Shown here in pieces: positions 1 through 6,268 of a DNA stretch of 14,057 nucleotides. The notes beneath the pieces are model-generated. The model searched no databases, had not been told where the DNA came from, and saw only the letters and a list, made by a program, of their open reading frames with translations. The position numbers were made by a program, and so were the translations under genes. Position 1 is the stretch's first letter. Each line of letters begins with the position of its first letter. The stretch spans positions 1 through 14,057 of the forward strand of contig JARKQP010000165.1 in the NCBI GenBank assembly GCA_029974875.1. Reading direction: 5' to 3'. The DNA is from Mobilitalea sp. (lineage in GTDB: Bacteria; Bacillota_A; Clostridia; Lachnospirales; Lachnospiraceae).

Positions 1-33
1 GAACTTACTCACCAGATTCAGTCTTTTCTTCAT
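1..33 (-). CDS. Start of a probable ABC transporter permease (partial, runs off the window)
   Basis: An ATG on the minus strand at 33-31 overlaps the TGA stop of the upstream ATPase gene (32-30) in an ATGA arrangement, which is typical of translationally coupled subunits. The 11 visible codons read MKKRLNLVSKF, a basic N-terminus such as precedes a first membrane helix. Upstream is a G-rich stretch (GGGGGTGAAG) that may serve as ribosome site. The product is inferred only from position: in BMP/NupNOPQ-type nucleoside importers the ATPase gene is followed by one or two BPD_transp_2 permease genes. No membrane segment is visible within the window. Confidence 0.6.
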   Translation of the reverse strand, partial: MKKRLNLVSKF

Positions 34-1562
34 CCGTTCTTCACCCCCATCATAAATTCTCCTACCTGCTCGGTACTTAGGTCCTTCGCATTAGCGATTT
101 TTTGAATCTGCCCGTTATAAATAACACCGATTGTGTCTGCCAGGTTCATGATTTCATCCAGCTCCAGCGAAATCAGAAGGATTGCTTTTCCCTTGTCCCG
201 CTCCTCCAAAATTTGTCTATGGATATTTTCAATCGCTCCGATATCCAGACCACGGGTCGGCTGCACAAAAATCGTTAGTGCTGAGTCCTGCTCAATTTCC
301 CTTGCAATAATCGTTTTCTGCTGATTGCCGCCACTCATAGAGCGGACCTGGGTCTTGATTCCCTCATTGCTTCGAATATCATACCCGCTGCTCAGCCGGA
401 TTCCATAGGCTTCAAACTCCTTCGGATTCAAAATTCCTTTCTTCGAAAACGGCTCCTTGTAATATTTTTTTAATACCAAATTATTTTGCAGGCTAAAATC
501 AAGAATCAGACCACAATTTTGCCGGTCTTCCGGAATATAGGAAATCCCTTCCATTGTACGTTTTCGTATGGTATAGTCAGTAATATCCGTTCCATTTAGC
601 AGGATCTGGCCTTTGTGTACCTTCGTCAGTCCTGCAATGGCATCTGCCACCTCCACTTGTCCATTGCCGGAAACACCGGCAATGGCAAAAATCTCTCCTC
701 CATGGATAGAGAAAGAGACGTCCCTCACCACTCCAAATTTATCCTCATTTTGAACCGTCAGGTTTTTCACTTCCAATACAGTTTCTTTATAGCCCGCCGG
801 TTTTTTCCCGGTTGTGAAAGAAACCTCTCTTCCCACCATCTTATTGGCCATTTCTTTTGTGGTCGTGGTTGGAACATCCATGATGTCGATCAGTTTTCCA
901 CCGCGCAGTACGGCACAACGGTCAGCTACTTTTTTGATTTCTTCTAATTTATGTGTGATTAAGATAATCGTTTTTCCTCCGTCCCGGAGTCCCCGAAGGA
1001 TTTCCAGCAGAAATTCTATCTCCTGTGGTGTCAACACAGCAGTAGGTTCATCCAGTATTAGAATCTCTGCTTCCCGATACAGCATTTTCAGAATTTCTAC
1101 TCTCTGCTGGGTAGAAACGTTGATGTCCGAGATGACTTTGGTCGGCTCCACTTCTAAGCCGTACTGCCTGGATAAGTCTGTTATTTTTTTATTTGCACTC
1201 TTAATGTCTACATAAGGAAACAGCCCTAAAATTTTTTTCTCCGGCTCCATTCCCATAATAATATTTTCCGCAATTGTATAATTAGACACCAGTTTAAAAT
1301 GCTGGTGCACCATACCAATATTCAGCTTTGCTGCATACCTGGGAGAATGAATTACCTCTTTTTTACCACGTATATAGATTTCCCCCTCGTCAGGTTCATA
1401 CATACCAAATAGCACACTCATAAGGGTGGATTTTCCTGCACCATTTTCTCCTAATATGGTGAATATTTCACCTTTCTTAATCTGCAGAGTCACATTGTCA
1501 TTAGCCACAATGCCCGGAAACCGCTTTGTAATTCCCTTCATCTCCACGATGTAGTCTCCCAT
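30..1562 (-). CDS. Nucleoside-type ABC importer ATPase with two fused ATP-binding domains
   Basis: The 510-residue protein has tandem ABC cassettes, as in YufO/NupO and RbsA-like ATPases that energise BMP-dependent nucleoside uptake. Domain 1 has a full Walker A (GENGAGKST, about 38-46), a weak signature (NVSTQQRVEI in place of LSGGQ) and Walker B LILDEPTAVLTP. Domain 2 has a degenerate Walker A without lysine (GVSGNGQVEV) but a good signature SMSGGNQQK and the family hallmark QPTRGLDIGAIE. This asymmetry is normal for the family. Start 1562 is chosen because AAGGAGG (1570-1576) lies 7 nt upstream and the MGDYIVEMKG N-terminus fits. A longer frame to 1646 runs through a hairpin and has no ribosome site. 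It lies downstream of the BMP lipoprotein gene and overlaps the permease gene. Family assignment is firm; the substrate is inferred from context. Confidence 0.93.
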   Translation of the reverse strand: MGDYIVEMKGITKRFPGIVANDNVTLQIKKGEIFTILGENGAGKSTLMSVLFGMYEPDEGEIYIRGKKEVIHSPRYAAKLNIGMVHQHFKLVSNYTIAENIIMGMEPEKKILGLFPYVDIKSANKKITDLSRQYGLEVEPTKVISDINVSTQQRVEILKMLYREAEILILDEPTAVLTPQEIEFLLEILRGLRDGGKTIILITHKLEEIKKVADRCAVLRGGKLIDIMDVPTTTTKEMANKMVGREVSFTTGKKPAGYKETVLEVKNLTVQNEDKFGVVRDVSFSIHGGEIFAIAGVSGNGQVEVADAIAGLTKVHKGQILLNGTDITDYTIRKRTMEGISYIPEDRQNCGLILDFSLQNNLVLKKYYKEPFSKKGILNPKEFEAYGIRLSSGYDIRSNEGIKTQVRSMSGGNQQKTIIAREIEQDSALTIFVQPTRGLDIGAIENIHRQILEERDKGKAILLISLELDEIMNLADTIGVIYNGQIQKIANAKDLSTEQVGEFMMGVKNG

Positions 1563-1598
1563 AGGCTGCCCTCCTTCTATTTCCGATGATTTTCCCTT

Positions 1599-1640
1599 TT
1601 TAAAAGGCACAAAAAGGATCGCCTCTTTGTGCCTTTTAAA
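1599..1640. repeat. Perfect 15-bp inverted repeat between lipoprotein and ATPase genes
   Basis: The arms TTTAAAAGGCACAAA (1599-1613) and its exact complement (1626-1640) are separated by 12 nt, within which three more pairs (AGG/CCT) can form. The minus-strand transcript would fold into an 18-pair stem, 36 nt before the ATPase start. No U tract follows on the minus side, so a classical terminator is not supported. The likely role is a 3' stabiliser or attenuator that keeps binding-protein mRNA more abundant than ATPase and permease mRNA, a common arrangement in ABC importer operons. The role is inference; the repeat is seen directly. Confidence 0.75.
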
Positions 1641-1706
1641 TAGCAAGTAGATAATCCATTTGCTTTGCTTTGAACCGGGGGATATTTTTTTATAATTATG
1701 ATAATT

Positions 1707-2852
1707 CTACAGCCCTTTAAAGTTATCCGGCATCATATCATTAAAATTCGCAGCCGGTACAATATCTCCAGTTTTTACTTTTTCTAAGGCTTCGTTAATC
1801 TTAGAAATAGTATCGTCAGAAAGCTGGCATCTTCCTGCTTTACTTACATATCCTGTCGAGTCTGTATCTGCACCCAGCAAAGCATTCTCACCCTTAAACG
1901 TACCGTCTTTTATTTTGTTCAGCTGAAGCTCTACATTTTTATCCATGATGCTCAGTGCAGAAGTCAGGACAATGTTTTTGTCTCCATTAACTCCATCATT
2001 ATACTGATCAACGTCACAGCCAATTACATGCACACCGGAAGCCTCTTTTGCCGCTGTAAATACCCCATTTCCTGAAGCTCCTGCTGCTACAAGGATCACA
2101 TCAACCCCTTGATCAATCAGAGCTTTACCTACTACTTTACCTGTCGCCTCATCGGAGAATGTTCCGATATAATTTCCCCCCACATTCTTTTTGGTGACAT
2201 CTGTTCCTGCATAGGAGGGCAGCTCTACGATTTCAGCCTTAGCTGCGTAGTGTTTCACCGCATAATTTACGCCTGACATAAATCCATACTGATAGTTTAC
2301 GTTAGTAGGAAAAGCGACAGCGTTTACAACTGCAACTTTTCCGGTCTTTGTCTCAAGTGCCGCTGCAATACCTACGCAAAAAGCGCTTTCCTGCTGTTTA
2401 AACTGCATCGCATAGACGTTTTCACACTCGAACTCTTCACCGTCAGCATTTGTTGGATAAGCGTCTATCAAGATAAATTTAACATCCGGGTTTTCTTCTG
2501 CTAATGTTCCGATTCCGGCAAACTGATATCCGCAGCATACAATCACATCATAGTCTGCTACAATATCTGCTACCAGCTTAACAGCCGCTGCCGGATCACC
2601 GGACGTATCTTTTAGGTCAGTTACCGTTGATTTCGGATTATTTTTGATAAATGCCAAAATACCTTCGTAGTTGTTCTGATTGAAAGAGCCGTCATCCACA
2701 CCGTTTGGGGAGCCAACAATTGCGATTTTCAACTTACCCGCAGCATCGTCACCTGATTCTCCGCTGCTGGAAGAGGTACTTGAACCGTTACATCCTGCCA
2801 GCATGGAAGCAGCTATGATTGTACACAATAAGATACTCAATACTTTTTTCAT
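1707..2852 (-). CDS. BMP-family substrate-binding lipoprotein of an ABC importer
   Basis: A 381-residue lipoprotein. The N-terminus MKKVLSILLCTIIAASM followed by LAGC gives a lipobox with Cys21, so the mature protein is tethered to the outer face of the membrane. A Ser/Gly linker follows, then the BMP fold: KIAIVGSPNGVDDGSFNQ, an Asp-rich binding loop like that of PnrA/Med/NupN proteins, with VIVCCGYQF, FILIDAYP and VDVILVAAGASGNGV strands. Known family members bind purine nucleosides, sometimes other small ligands. The start at 2852 is chosen for the signal peptide; the ribosome site is weak (GGGTG, 5 nt upstream). A TTG at 2873 in the same frame overlaps the stop of a possible leader ORF. 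It is followed by the ATPase and permease genes and preceded by the phosphorylase gene, which suggests a nucleoside ligand. Confidence 0.92.
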   Translation of the reverse strand: MKKVLSILLCTIIAASMLAGCNGSSTSSSSGESGDDAAGKLKIAIVGSPNGVDDGSFNQNNYEGILAFIKNNPKSTVTDLKDTSGDPAAAVKLVADIVADYDVIVCCGYQFAGIGTLAEENPDVKFILIDAYPTNADGEEFECENVYAMQFKQQESAFCVGIAAALETKTGKVAVVNAVAFPTNVNYQYGFMSGVNYAVKHYAAKAEIVELPSYAGTDVTKKNVGGNYIGTFSDEATGKVVGKALIDQGVDVILVAAGASGNGVFTAAKEASGVHVIGCDVDQYNDGVNGDKNIVLTSALSIMDKNVELQLNKIKDGTFKGENALLGADTDSTGYVSKAGRCQLSDDTISKINEALEKVKTGDIVPAANFNDMMPDNFKGL

Positions 2853-2869
2853 TTTAACACCCGTGCCTT

Positions 2870-2941
2870 TCAATTTTTTGATGACCTATTCAAAAAATTG
2901 AATAGGCCTGAATAGAAAGGTTGAAAATGTACTTTTTTCAA
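2870..2941 (-). CDS. Possible 23-codon leader ORF upstream of the BMP gene
   Basis: A TTG at 2941-2939 follows a strong ribosome site, AGGGAGG (2948-2954), at 6 nt. It opens a 23-codon frame beginning MKKVHFQPFYSG that ends in TGA at 2872-2870, 17 nt before the BMP start and in a different frame. The frame spans two hairpins, and its start codon sits inside the first stem. The better ribosome site belongs to this ORF, not to the BMP gene, so it may be a leader that couples or controls BMP translation. It could also be fortuitous, with the Shine-Dalgarno a relic. No homology is claimed. Confidence 0.35.
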   Translation of the reverse strand: MKKVHFQPFYSGLFNFLNRSSKN

Positions 2942-2944
2942 CCT
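2885..2944 (-). promoter_or_regulatory. Two tandem hairpins in the leader of the BMP gene
   Basis: Hairpin 1 has 10-bp arms at 2918-2927 (AGGTTGAAAA) and 2935-2944 with a 7-nt loop. Hairpin 2 has 9-bp arms at 2885-2893 (CCTATTCAA) and 2898-2906 with a 4-nt loop. Both arm pairs are perfect. They lie in the 192-nt gap between the phosphorylase and BMP genes, just after a strong ribosome site. Neither is followed by a run of U on the minus transcript, so they look more like a processing or translation-control structure than a terminator. I do not recognise a known riboswitch here. Confidence 0.55.
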
Positions 2945-2991
2945 AATCCTCCCTTTCGTTAAATGCGTTAGCTAAGCTTCAAGGTTTCCTA

Positions 2992-3033
2992 TTTAAGCTA
3001 TTCTATCTCTTTTTTAAGCTATTCTATCTCTTT
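2992..3033. repeat. Perfect 21-bp tandem duplication
   Basis: Two abutting, identical 21-bp copies at 2992-3012 and 3013-3033; each begins TTTAAGCTATTC on the plus strand and ends TATCTCTTT. The second copy ends 11 bp from the stop codon of the phosphorylase gene, and a looser third match (GCTATGCTTTTCTAT) follows. On the minus strand each copy contains TAGAAT, which resembles a -10 element, and AAAGAGAT. It could be a tandem protein-binding site, a duplicated promoter element, or a simple slippage duplication. Confidence 0.8.
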
Positions 3034-3044
3034 GCTATGCTTTT

Positions 3045-3845
3045 CTATAAATAAGCGTCATCCAGTGCATGCTTACACCAGCAGTCCTCATCTTCCTCCA
3101 GTAATTCAGTTGACTTTGCCAGTAAAATCTGCACTTTTTCAAATAGCTGGGACATATTGCATTTTAATTCTGCCGCACTGACATGCTCATCTTCGACTCC
3201 TGCAGCCATATTTGACACAATAGCAATTGCAGCATAGCAAATTTCGGCCTCCCGTGCTAACGCCACCTCCGGATACTGGGTATGTGCTACCAGATCGCCG
3301 CCCAGCGTCCGGAACATCTTTATTTCCGCTTCGGTTTCAAACCTCGGTCCCTCCTGGCAGCAATAGGTAGCGCCGGTCTTCACTTCAATTCCCAGCTTTT
3401 CTCCGGCTTCAAGGATTACTTTCTCCAGCCTGCTGCAATACGGGCGGGTCAAATCAACATGTGCAATTTTTCTGTCTGCACTTCCATCATTGTAGAAGAA
3501 AGAAGCCGGACGATTTTTTGTAAAATCAAGGAACTGCTCCAATAGCACAAAGCTTCCTGCCCCATAGTTAGGATTTAACGAACCACTGCAGGCTGTCGCA
3601 AAGATCTTCTTTACTCCTAATTTCTGCATTGCACGGATATTTGCCCGATAATTAATCTGCCCAGGCGATGTAGAGTGGTTCTCGCCGTGTCTTGTTAAAA
3701 ATGCGATTGTCTTTCCCCCCAGATTCCCAATATTAACAACAACCTGTCCGTACTCTGTTTCAATTATCTCCTTGTGCAGCTCACTAATCCCCGGCAGTTT
3801 ATATATGCCAGTGCCGCCAATAACACCGATTCTAATCTTTCCCAT
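3045..3845 (-). CDS. mtnP: MTAP/PNP-family nucleoside phosphorylase; base specificity probably 6-oxopurine
   Basis: This 266-residue cytoplasmic enzyme belongs to the trimeric MTAP/PNP family, which splits a purine nucleoside with phosphate into base and sugar-1-phosphate. Visible motifs are the phosphate loop IGGTGIYKLPG (9-19), TRHGENHSTSPGQINYRANI (51-70), a variant TACSGSLNP (84-92), QEGPRFETEAE (164-174), HTQYPEVALAREA (188-200) and CYAAIAIVSNMAAG (203-216). In human MTAP the last motif ends TDYD, where the Asp contacts adenine; here it is Asn212, as in 6-oxopurine PNPs and methylthioinosine phosphorylase. Hence the symbol mtnP is by family, not proven substrate. The start has GAGGG at 7 nt and lies 27 nt after the deoR-type gene stop, so the two are co-transcribed. 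Together with mtnA and the BMP importer it suggests nucleoside salvage. Confidence 0.88.
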   Translation of the reverse strand: MGKIRIGVIGGTGIYKLPGISELHKEIIETEYGQVVVNIGNLGGKTIAFLTRHGENHSTSPGQINYRANIRAMQKLGVKKIFATACSGSLNPNYGAGSFVLLEQFLDFTKNRPASFFYNDGSADRKIAHVDLTRPYCSRLEKVILEAGEKLGIEVKTGATYCCQEGPRFETEAEIKMFRTLGGDLVAHTQYPEVALAREAEICYAAIAIVSNMAAGVEDEHVSAAELKCNMSQLFEKVQILLAKSTELLEEDEDCWCKHALDDAYL

Positions 3846-3872
3846 AATATATCCCTCATTTCATTTTCACTG

Positions 3873-4643
3873 CTAAATAAGATAGAACCCAGCCCCATGC
3901 TTTTCACAGTAATCTTTAAATTCCAGCTGCATCTTTTCATCAGAATCATATCGGTCCATGATCACTGTATATTTGTCTTGAATATTACAAACCTTATAAA
4001 AAGCTACCGTATTCAATTTTGTATGATCAAAAAGGAAATACTTCTGGCACGAGTTTTTTAAAAACACCCGTTTTGAGTTTCCTTCTTCTGCCGTAGCGTC
4101 AAATATATTCCCTTCCAAATCGATGGATTTTGCCGAGAGAAATACTTTGTCTATACGATACTGTTCCATCATAGTCTCCATAGTTTTATCCACAAACGAC
4201 ATGGATGCCTTGCGCAATCTTCCGCCAAGCAATATAACATCGGCAAATTCATTATTAGCCAGGGCTACTGCTACACTGATATGATTTGTCACTACAGTTA
4301 CCGGAACCTTCAAATATGGCACCATAGCATATGTAGTACTGCTGTCATCAATAGCAATAGCATCACCTGCTTCTACTAAAGAAGCCGCAAATTTGCCAAT
4401 CCTCTTCTTTTCTTTTAACTGCTTTTTTAGGCGGTTATTCAACGAAGGCTCATACATATTTCTTGTAAGCAGCTTAGCTCCCCCATGCACCCGAATCAAA
4501 ATTTTGTCCTTCTCAAGCCGGTCCAAATCCCGCCGGATTGTCATCTCAGAGACTTCAAAAAATTTACTCAATGTTGATACATCAGCGGTATCATTCTCCT
4601 TTAAGTAATCAATAATCGCATCATATCTTGATCTTACGTCCAT
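3873..4643 (-). CDS. DeoR-family transcriptional repressor, probable local regulator
   Basis: A 256-residue DeoR-type regulator. The N-terminal winged helix (about 4-58) carries the family signature, DVSTLSKFFEVSEMTIRRDL then RLEKDKILIRVHGGAKLL. The C-terminal DeoRC sensor domain (about 75-235) resembles an isomerase fold. It shows GDAIAIDDSSTT, VVTNHISVAVAL, VILLGGRLRKASMSFVD and the DHTK motif. Family members sense phosphorylated sugars and usually derepress the catabolic operon in which they are encoded. The ribosome site GGAGG lies 7 nt upstream. It is the first gene of deoR - mtnP - bmp - ATPase - permease, and its own promoter overlaps boxes also found at mtnA. A phosphorylated pathway intermediate, such as the sugar-1-phosphate, is the natural inducer candidate; that is inference. 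Confidence 0.92.
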   Translation of the reverse strand: MDVRSRYDAIIDYLKENDTADVSTLSKFFEVSEMTIRRDLDRLEKDKILIRVHGGAKLLTRNMYEPSLNNRLKKQLKEKKRIGKFAASLVEAGDAIAIDDSSTTYAMVPYLKVPVTVVTNHISVAVALANNEFADVILLGGRLRKASMSFVDKTMETMMEQYRIDKVFLSAKSIDLEGNIFDATAEEGNSKRVFLKNSCQKYFLFDHTKLNTVAFYKVCNIQDKYTVIMDRYDSDEKMQLEFKDYCEKHGAGFYLI

Positions 4644-4660
4644 GCTGTTTCCTCCGTAAT

Positions 4661-4700
4661 GTTATTTTTAAACATTAAGTGTTTGATTTAAACATATCAC
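4661..4700. promoter_or_regulatory. Probable DeoR operator at its own promoter
   Basis: Three boxes lie at 10-bp steps on the plus strand: AAACA at 4670-4674, TGTTT at 4680-4684 and AAACA at 4690-4694. On the minus strand this reads GATATGTTTAAA ... AATGTTTAAAAATAAC, and a closely similar arrangement occurs at the mtnA promoter. The boxes cover the -10 element and the presumed start of transcription, the expected position for a repressor. Binding by the neighbouring DeoR protein is inferred. Confidence 0.65.
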
Positions 4701-4719
4701 GTTATTGGACGTATTTCAA
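4691..4719 (-). promoter_or_regulatory. Promoter of the deoR-mtnP-bmp-ABC operon
   Basis: The -35 element is TTGAAA (4719-4714) and the -10 element TATGTT (4696-4691), separated by 17 bp. Transcription would start near 4684, giving a leader of about 40 nt before the deoR start. The same -10 sequence, spacing and overlapping boxes are present at mtnA. Confidence 0.65.
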
Positions 4720-4797
4720 GTGCTCCACGCAAAAATAGAAAAACCTCCTTTCCTCTGCCAAAATTCATTTTCCCCCGGTTTACTCTTTGCGGTATTA

Positions 4798-5835
4798 TCA
4801 TTTTTCGCGTAATTCGCGCAAACTCTTTGTAAACGGCGGATACGCAACACCTTTTTCCGTTATTATTGCATTAATATACTGATGTGGGGTTACATCGAAT
4901 GCCGGATTAAGAACCGGAGTATCTTCTGGAGCCACTTGGCAGCCATTAATATTTAATACCTCCTGGGGATCTCTCTGTTCGATGTCTATCTCATCCCCTG
5001 AAGCTATGCTAAAGTCAATGGTTGACATCGGGGAGTGGAGGAACACGGGTATACCATGCTTTTGTGCAAGTATACACACTCCATACACTCCGATTTTAGC
5101 TGCGGTGTCACCATTTGCCGCTACCCGGTCAGCGCTAACGAAGACCATATCAATCATTCCCTGCTGCATAGCATATGCTGCCATGCTATCCGTCAACAGT
5201 GTAAAGGGGATACCGTATTTTTTCAGTTCATATACATTAAGCTTTGTTCCCTGCATTCTCGGCCGTGTCTCATCGGTATATACATGCACCTTTTTACCAT
5301 GTTGGTGTGCCCACATAGCCGCACCAACTGAAAGTCCATATTCAATCGTACATAAAGGGCCTGTATTACAATGGGTTAAAATATTTGCTCCCTCTTCAGG
5401 TACAAACTCCGCACCATACATGGATATCAGTCTTGCATTCTCTACTTCCTGATCAGAAATTGACTGCGCCTTTTCAACCAATTTCTGATAAAATTCCGAA
5501 AATGGCAGCTTGCTGTTTTCTTTTGCATGTTCCAGCATAATGCGTACAGCCCATGATAAATTTGTTGCAGTTGGACGGGTGGCCGCAATAGCCGGCGACT
5601 GGCTCTCCATGTAGGAAATAACCTCAGGCACATCTGTGCTCTTTGCTTCTTTAGCAGAGGTTACAACTGCAAATGCACCGGCGACACCGATAGCTGGCGC
5701 TCCTCTAACTATTAACTTATGAATTGCATCGCATATTTTTTTTACCGTATCCAATTTCAGGATGTCTTCTTTGTACGGCAACGCTGTCTGGTCAATTGCA
5801 CAGAGAATATCATTCTCCCAATAAACTGTTTTCAT
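4798..5835 (-). CDS. mtnA: S-methyl-5-thioribose-1-phosphate isomerase (MtnA)
   Basis: This 345-residue enzyme of the MtnA/eIF2B-alpha fold converts an aldose-1-phosphate, normally methylthioribose-1-phosphate, to the ribulose-1-phosphate form. Motifs are RGAPAIGVAGAF (44-55), TRPTATNLSWA (86-96), THCNTGPLCT (154-163) with the catalytic Cys156, DETRPRMQGTKLN, and SADRVAANGDTAAKIG with the catalytic Asp236. These correspond to Cys160 and Asp240 of B. subtilis MtnA. Start 5835 is chosen because AAGGAG lies 6 nt upstream (5842-5847). A longer frame begins at 5910, inside the -10 element, and cannot be the start. It has its own promoter and operator and is followed after 154 nt by the deoR-type gene. 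MtnA also acts on 5-deoxyribose-1-phosphate in the DHAP shunt known from other bacteria, so methylthio substrates are not the only option. Confidence 0.93.
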   Translation of the reverse strand: MKTVYWENDILCAIDQTALPYKEDILKLDTVKKICDAIHKLIVRGAPAIGVAGAFAVVTSAKEAKSTDVPEVISYMESQSPAIAATRPTATNLSWAVRIMLEHAKENSKLPFSEFYQKLVEKAQSISDQEVENARLISMYGAEFVPEEGANILTHCNTGPLCTIEYGLSVGAAMWAHQHGKKVHVYTDETRPRMQGTKLNVYELKKYGIPFTLLTDSMAAYAMQQGMIDMVFVSADRVAANGDTAAKIGVYGVCILAQKHGIPVFLHSPMSTIDFSIASGDEIDIEQRDPQEVLNINGCQVAPEDTPVLNPAFDVTPHQYINAIITEKGVAYPPFTKSLRELREK

Positions 5836-5880
5836 TTTTTTCTCCTTTTCCGTCTCAGGGTCATTTGTATTTATGTTACT

Positions 5881-5915
5881 TTCAAACATTTTAATGGTTG
5901 TTTTAAACATATCGC
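5881..5915. promoter_or_regulatory. Probable DeoR operator at the mtnA promoter
   Basis: AAACA at 5884-5888 and AAACA at 5905-5909 (21 bp apart) flank an imperfect TGGTT at 5895-5899. On the minus strand it reads GATATGTTTAAAA ... AATGTTTGAAAGTAAC, nearly the same as the element before the deoR gene. It overlaps the -10 element. A lone copy of the 10-mer TTCAAACATT recurs at 6051-6060, 170 bp upstream, and could be an auxiliary half-site. Confidence 0.62.
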
Positions 5916-5934
5916 AAAATTAAATATATGTCAA
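5906..5934 (-). promoter_or_regulatory. Promoter of mtnA
   Basis: A consensus -35 TTGACA (5934-5929) lies 17 bp from a -10 TATGTT (5911-5906). Transcription would begin near 5899, leaving a leader of about 60 nt. The operator boxes overlap the -10 and the start of transcription. Confidence 0.75.
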
Positions 5935-6003
5935 TACCTTAGCAAAAAAATAGCATTATCGCCATTTTTCCTTCTTATTCTTGTGCATTATAACTTATTT
6001 TGA

Positions 6004-6213
6004 TCAGCTAACTTTCTAAAGGCAATATTTCAAATTTATTTTCTGTTCAATTCAAACATTCTTTTCCCAATACTGTTGGACCATTCCGCTTTAAAGGAAG
6101 TGTTTTCAACAATAGCAGTAAAAAACTTTGAGGACATTCCTAATATCTCCGGTAAGGATTTTGGATCAGGTAACTGTATTATAATTAAGTACAACACGGC
6201 ATTTTATGGATAA
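6004..6213 (+). pseudogene. Open frame of 69 codons without a start; possible gene remnant
   Basis: The plus strand is open from just after a TGA at 6001-6003 to a TAA at 6211-6213. It contains no ATG and I see no ribosome site for an alternative start. The residues toward the end (…VKNFEDIPNISGKDFG…) have a plausible protein composition, and a strong hairpin begins 3 nt after the stop, as a terminator would. It may be the 3' end of a lost gene that once faced the minus-strand genes. The AT-rich sequence could also be open by chance. I do not recognise a family. This frame and the hairpin are most of what the 490-nt gap holds. Confidence 0.2.
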
Positions 6214-6216
6214 ATC

Positions 6217-6259
6217 ATAAGAGAACACCATCCTATATCCTAGAATGGTGTTCTCTTAT
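6217..6259. terminator. Strong 15-bp inverted repeat, probable bidirectional terminator
   Basis: Perfect arms ATAAGAGAACACCAT (6217-6231) and its complement (6245-6259) enclose a 13-nt loop that can extend the stem by three pairs after a mismatch. It lies in the gap after the GGDEF-EAL gene on the minus strand. The flanks are AT-rich but there is no long U tract on either side, so terminator is the best guess rather than a certainty. It could instead be the remnant end of a small mobile element. Confidence 0.55.
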
Positions 6260-6268
6260 CTATTAGTC

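Noticed and set aside
1563..1646. Extended N-terminus of the ABC ATPase
   Set aside because: It is encoded across a perfect hairpin and lacks a ribosome site; AAGGAGG precedes the start at 1562.
2874..3044. A purine, 2'-deoxyguanosine or SAM riboswitch before the BMP gene
   Set aside because: The hairpins are simple two-arm stems; I find none of the conserved junction sequences of these riboswitch classes.
4644..4797. A terminator after mtnA
   Set aside because: The gap has T-rich stretches and a GAGGAAAGGAGG purine run but no stem of useful length.
5836..5910. Extended N-terminus of mtnA
   Set aside because: This start lies in the -10 element; the start at 5835 has an ideal ribosome site and matches the family N-terminus.
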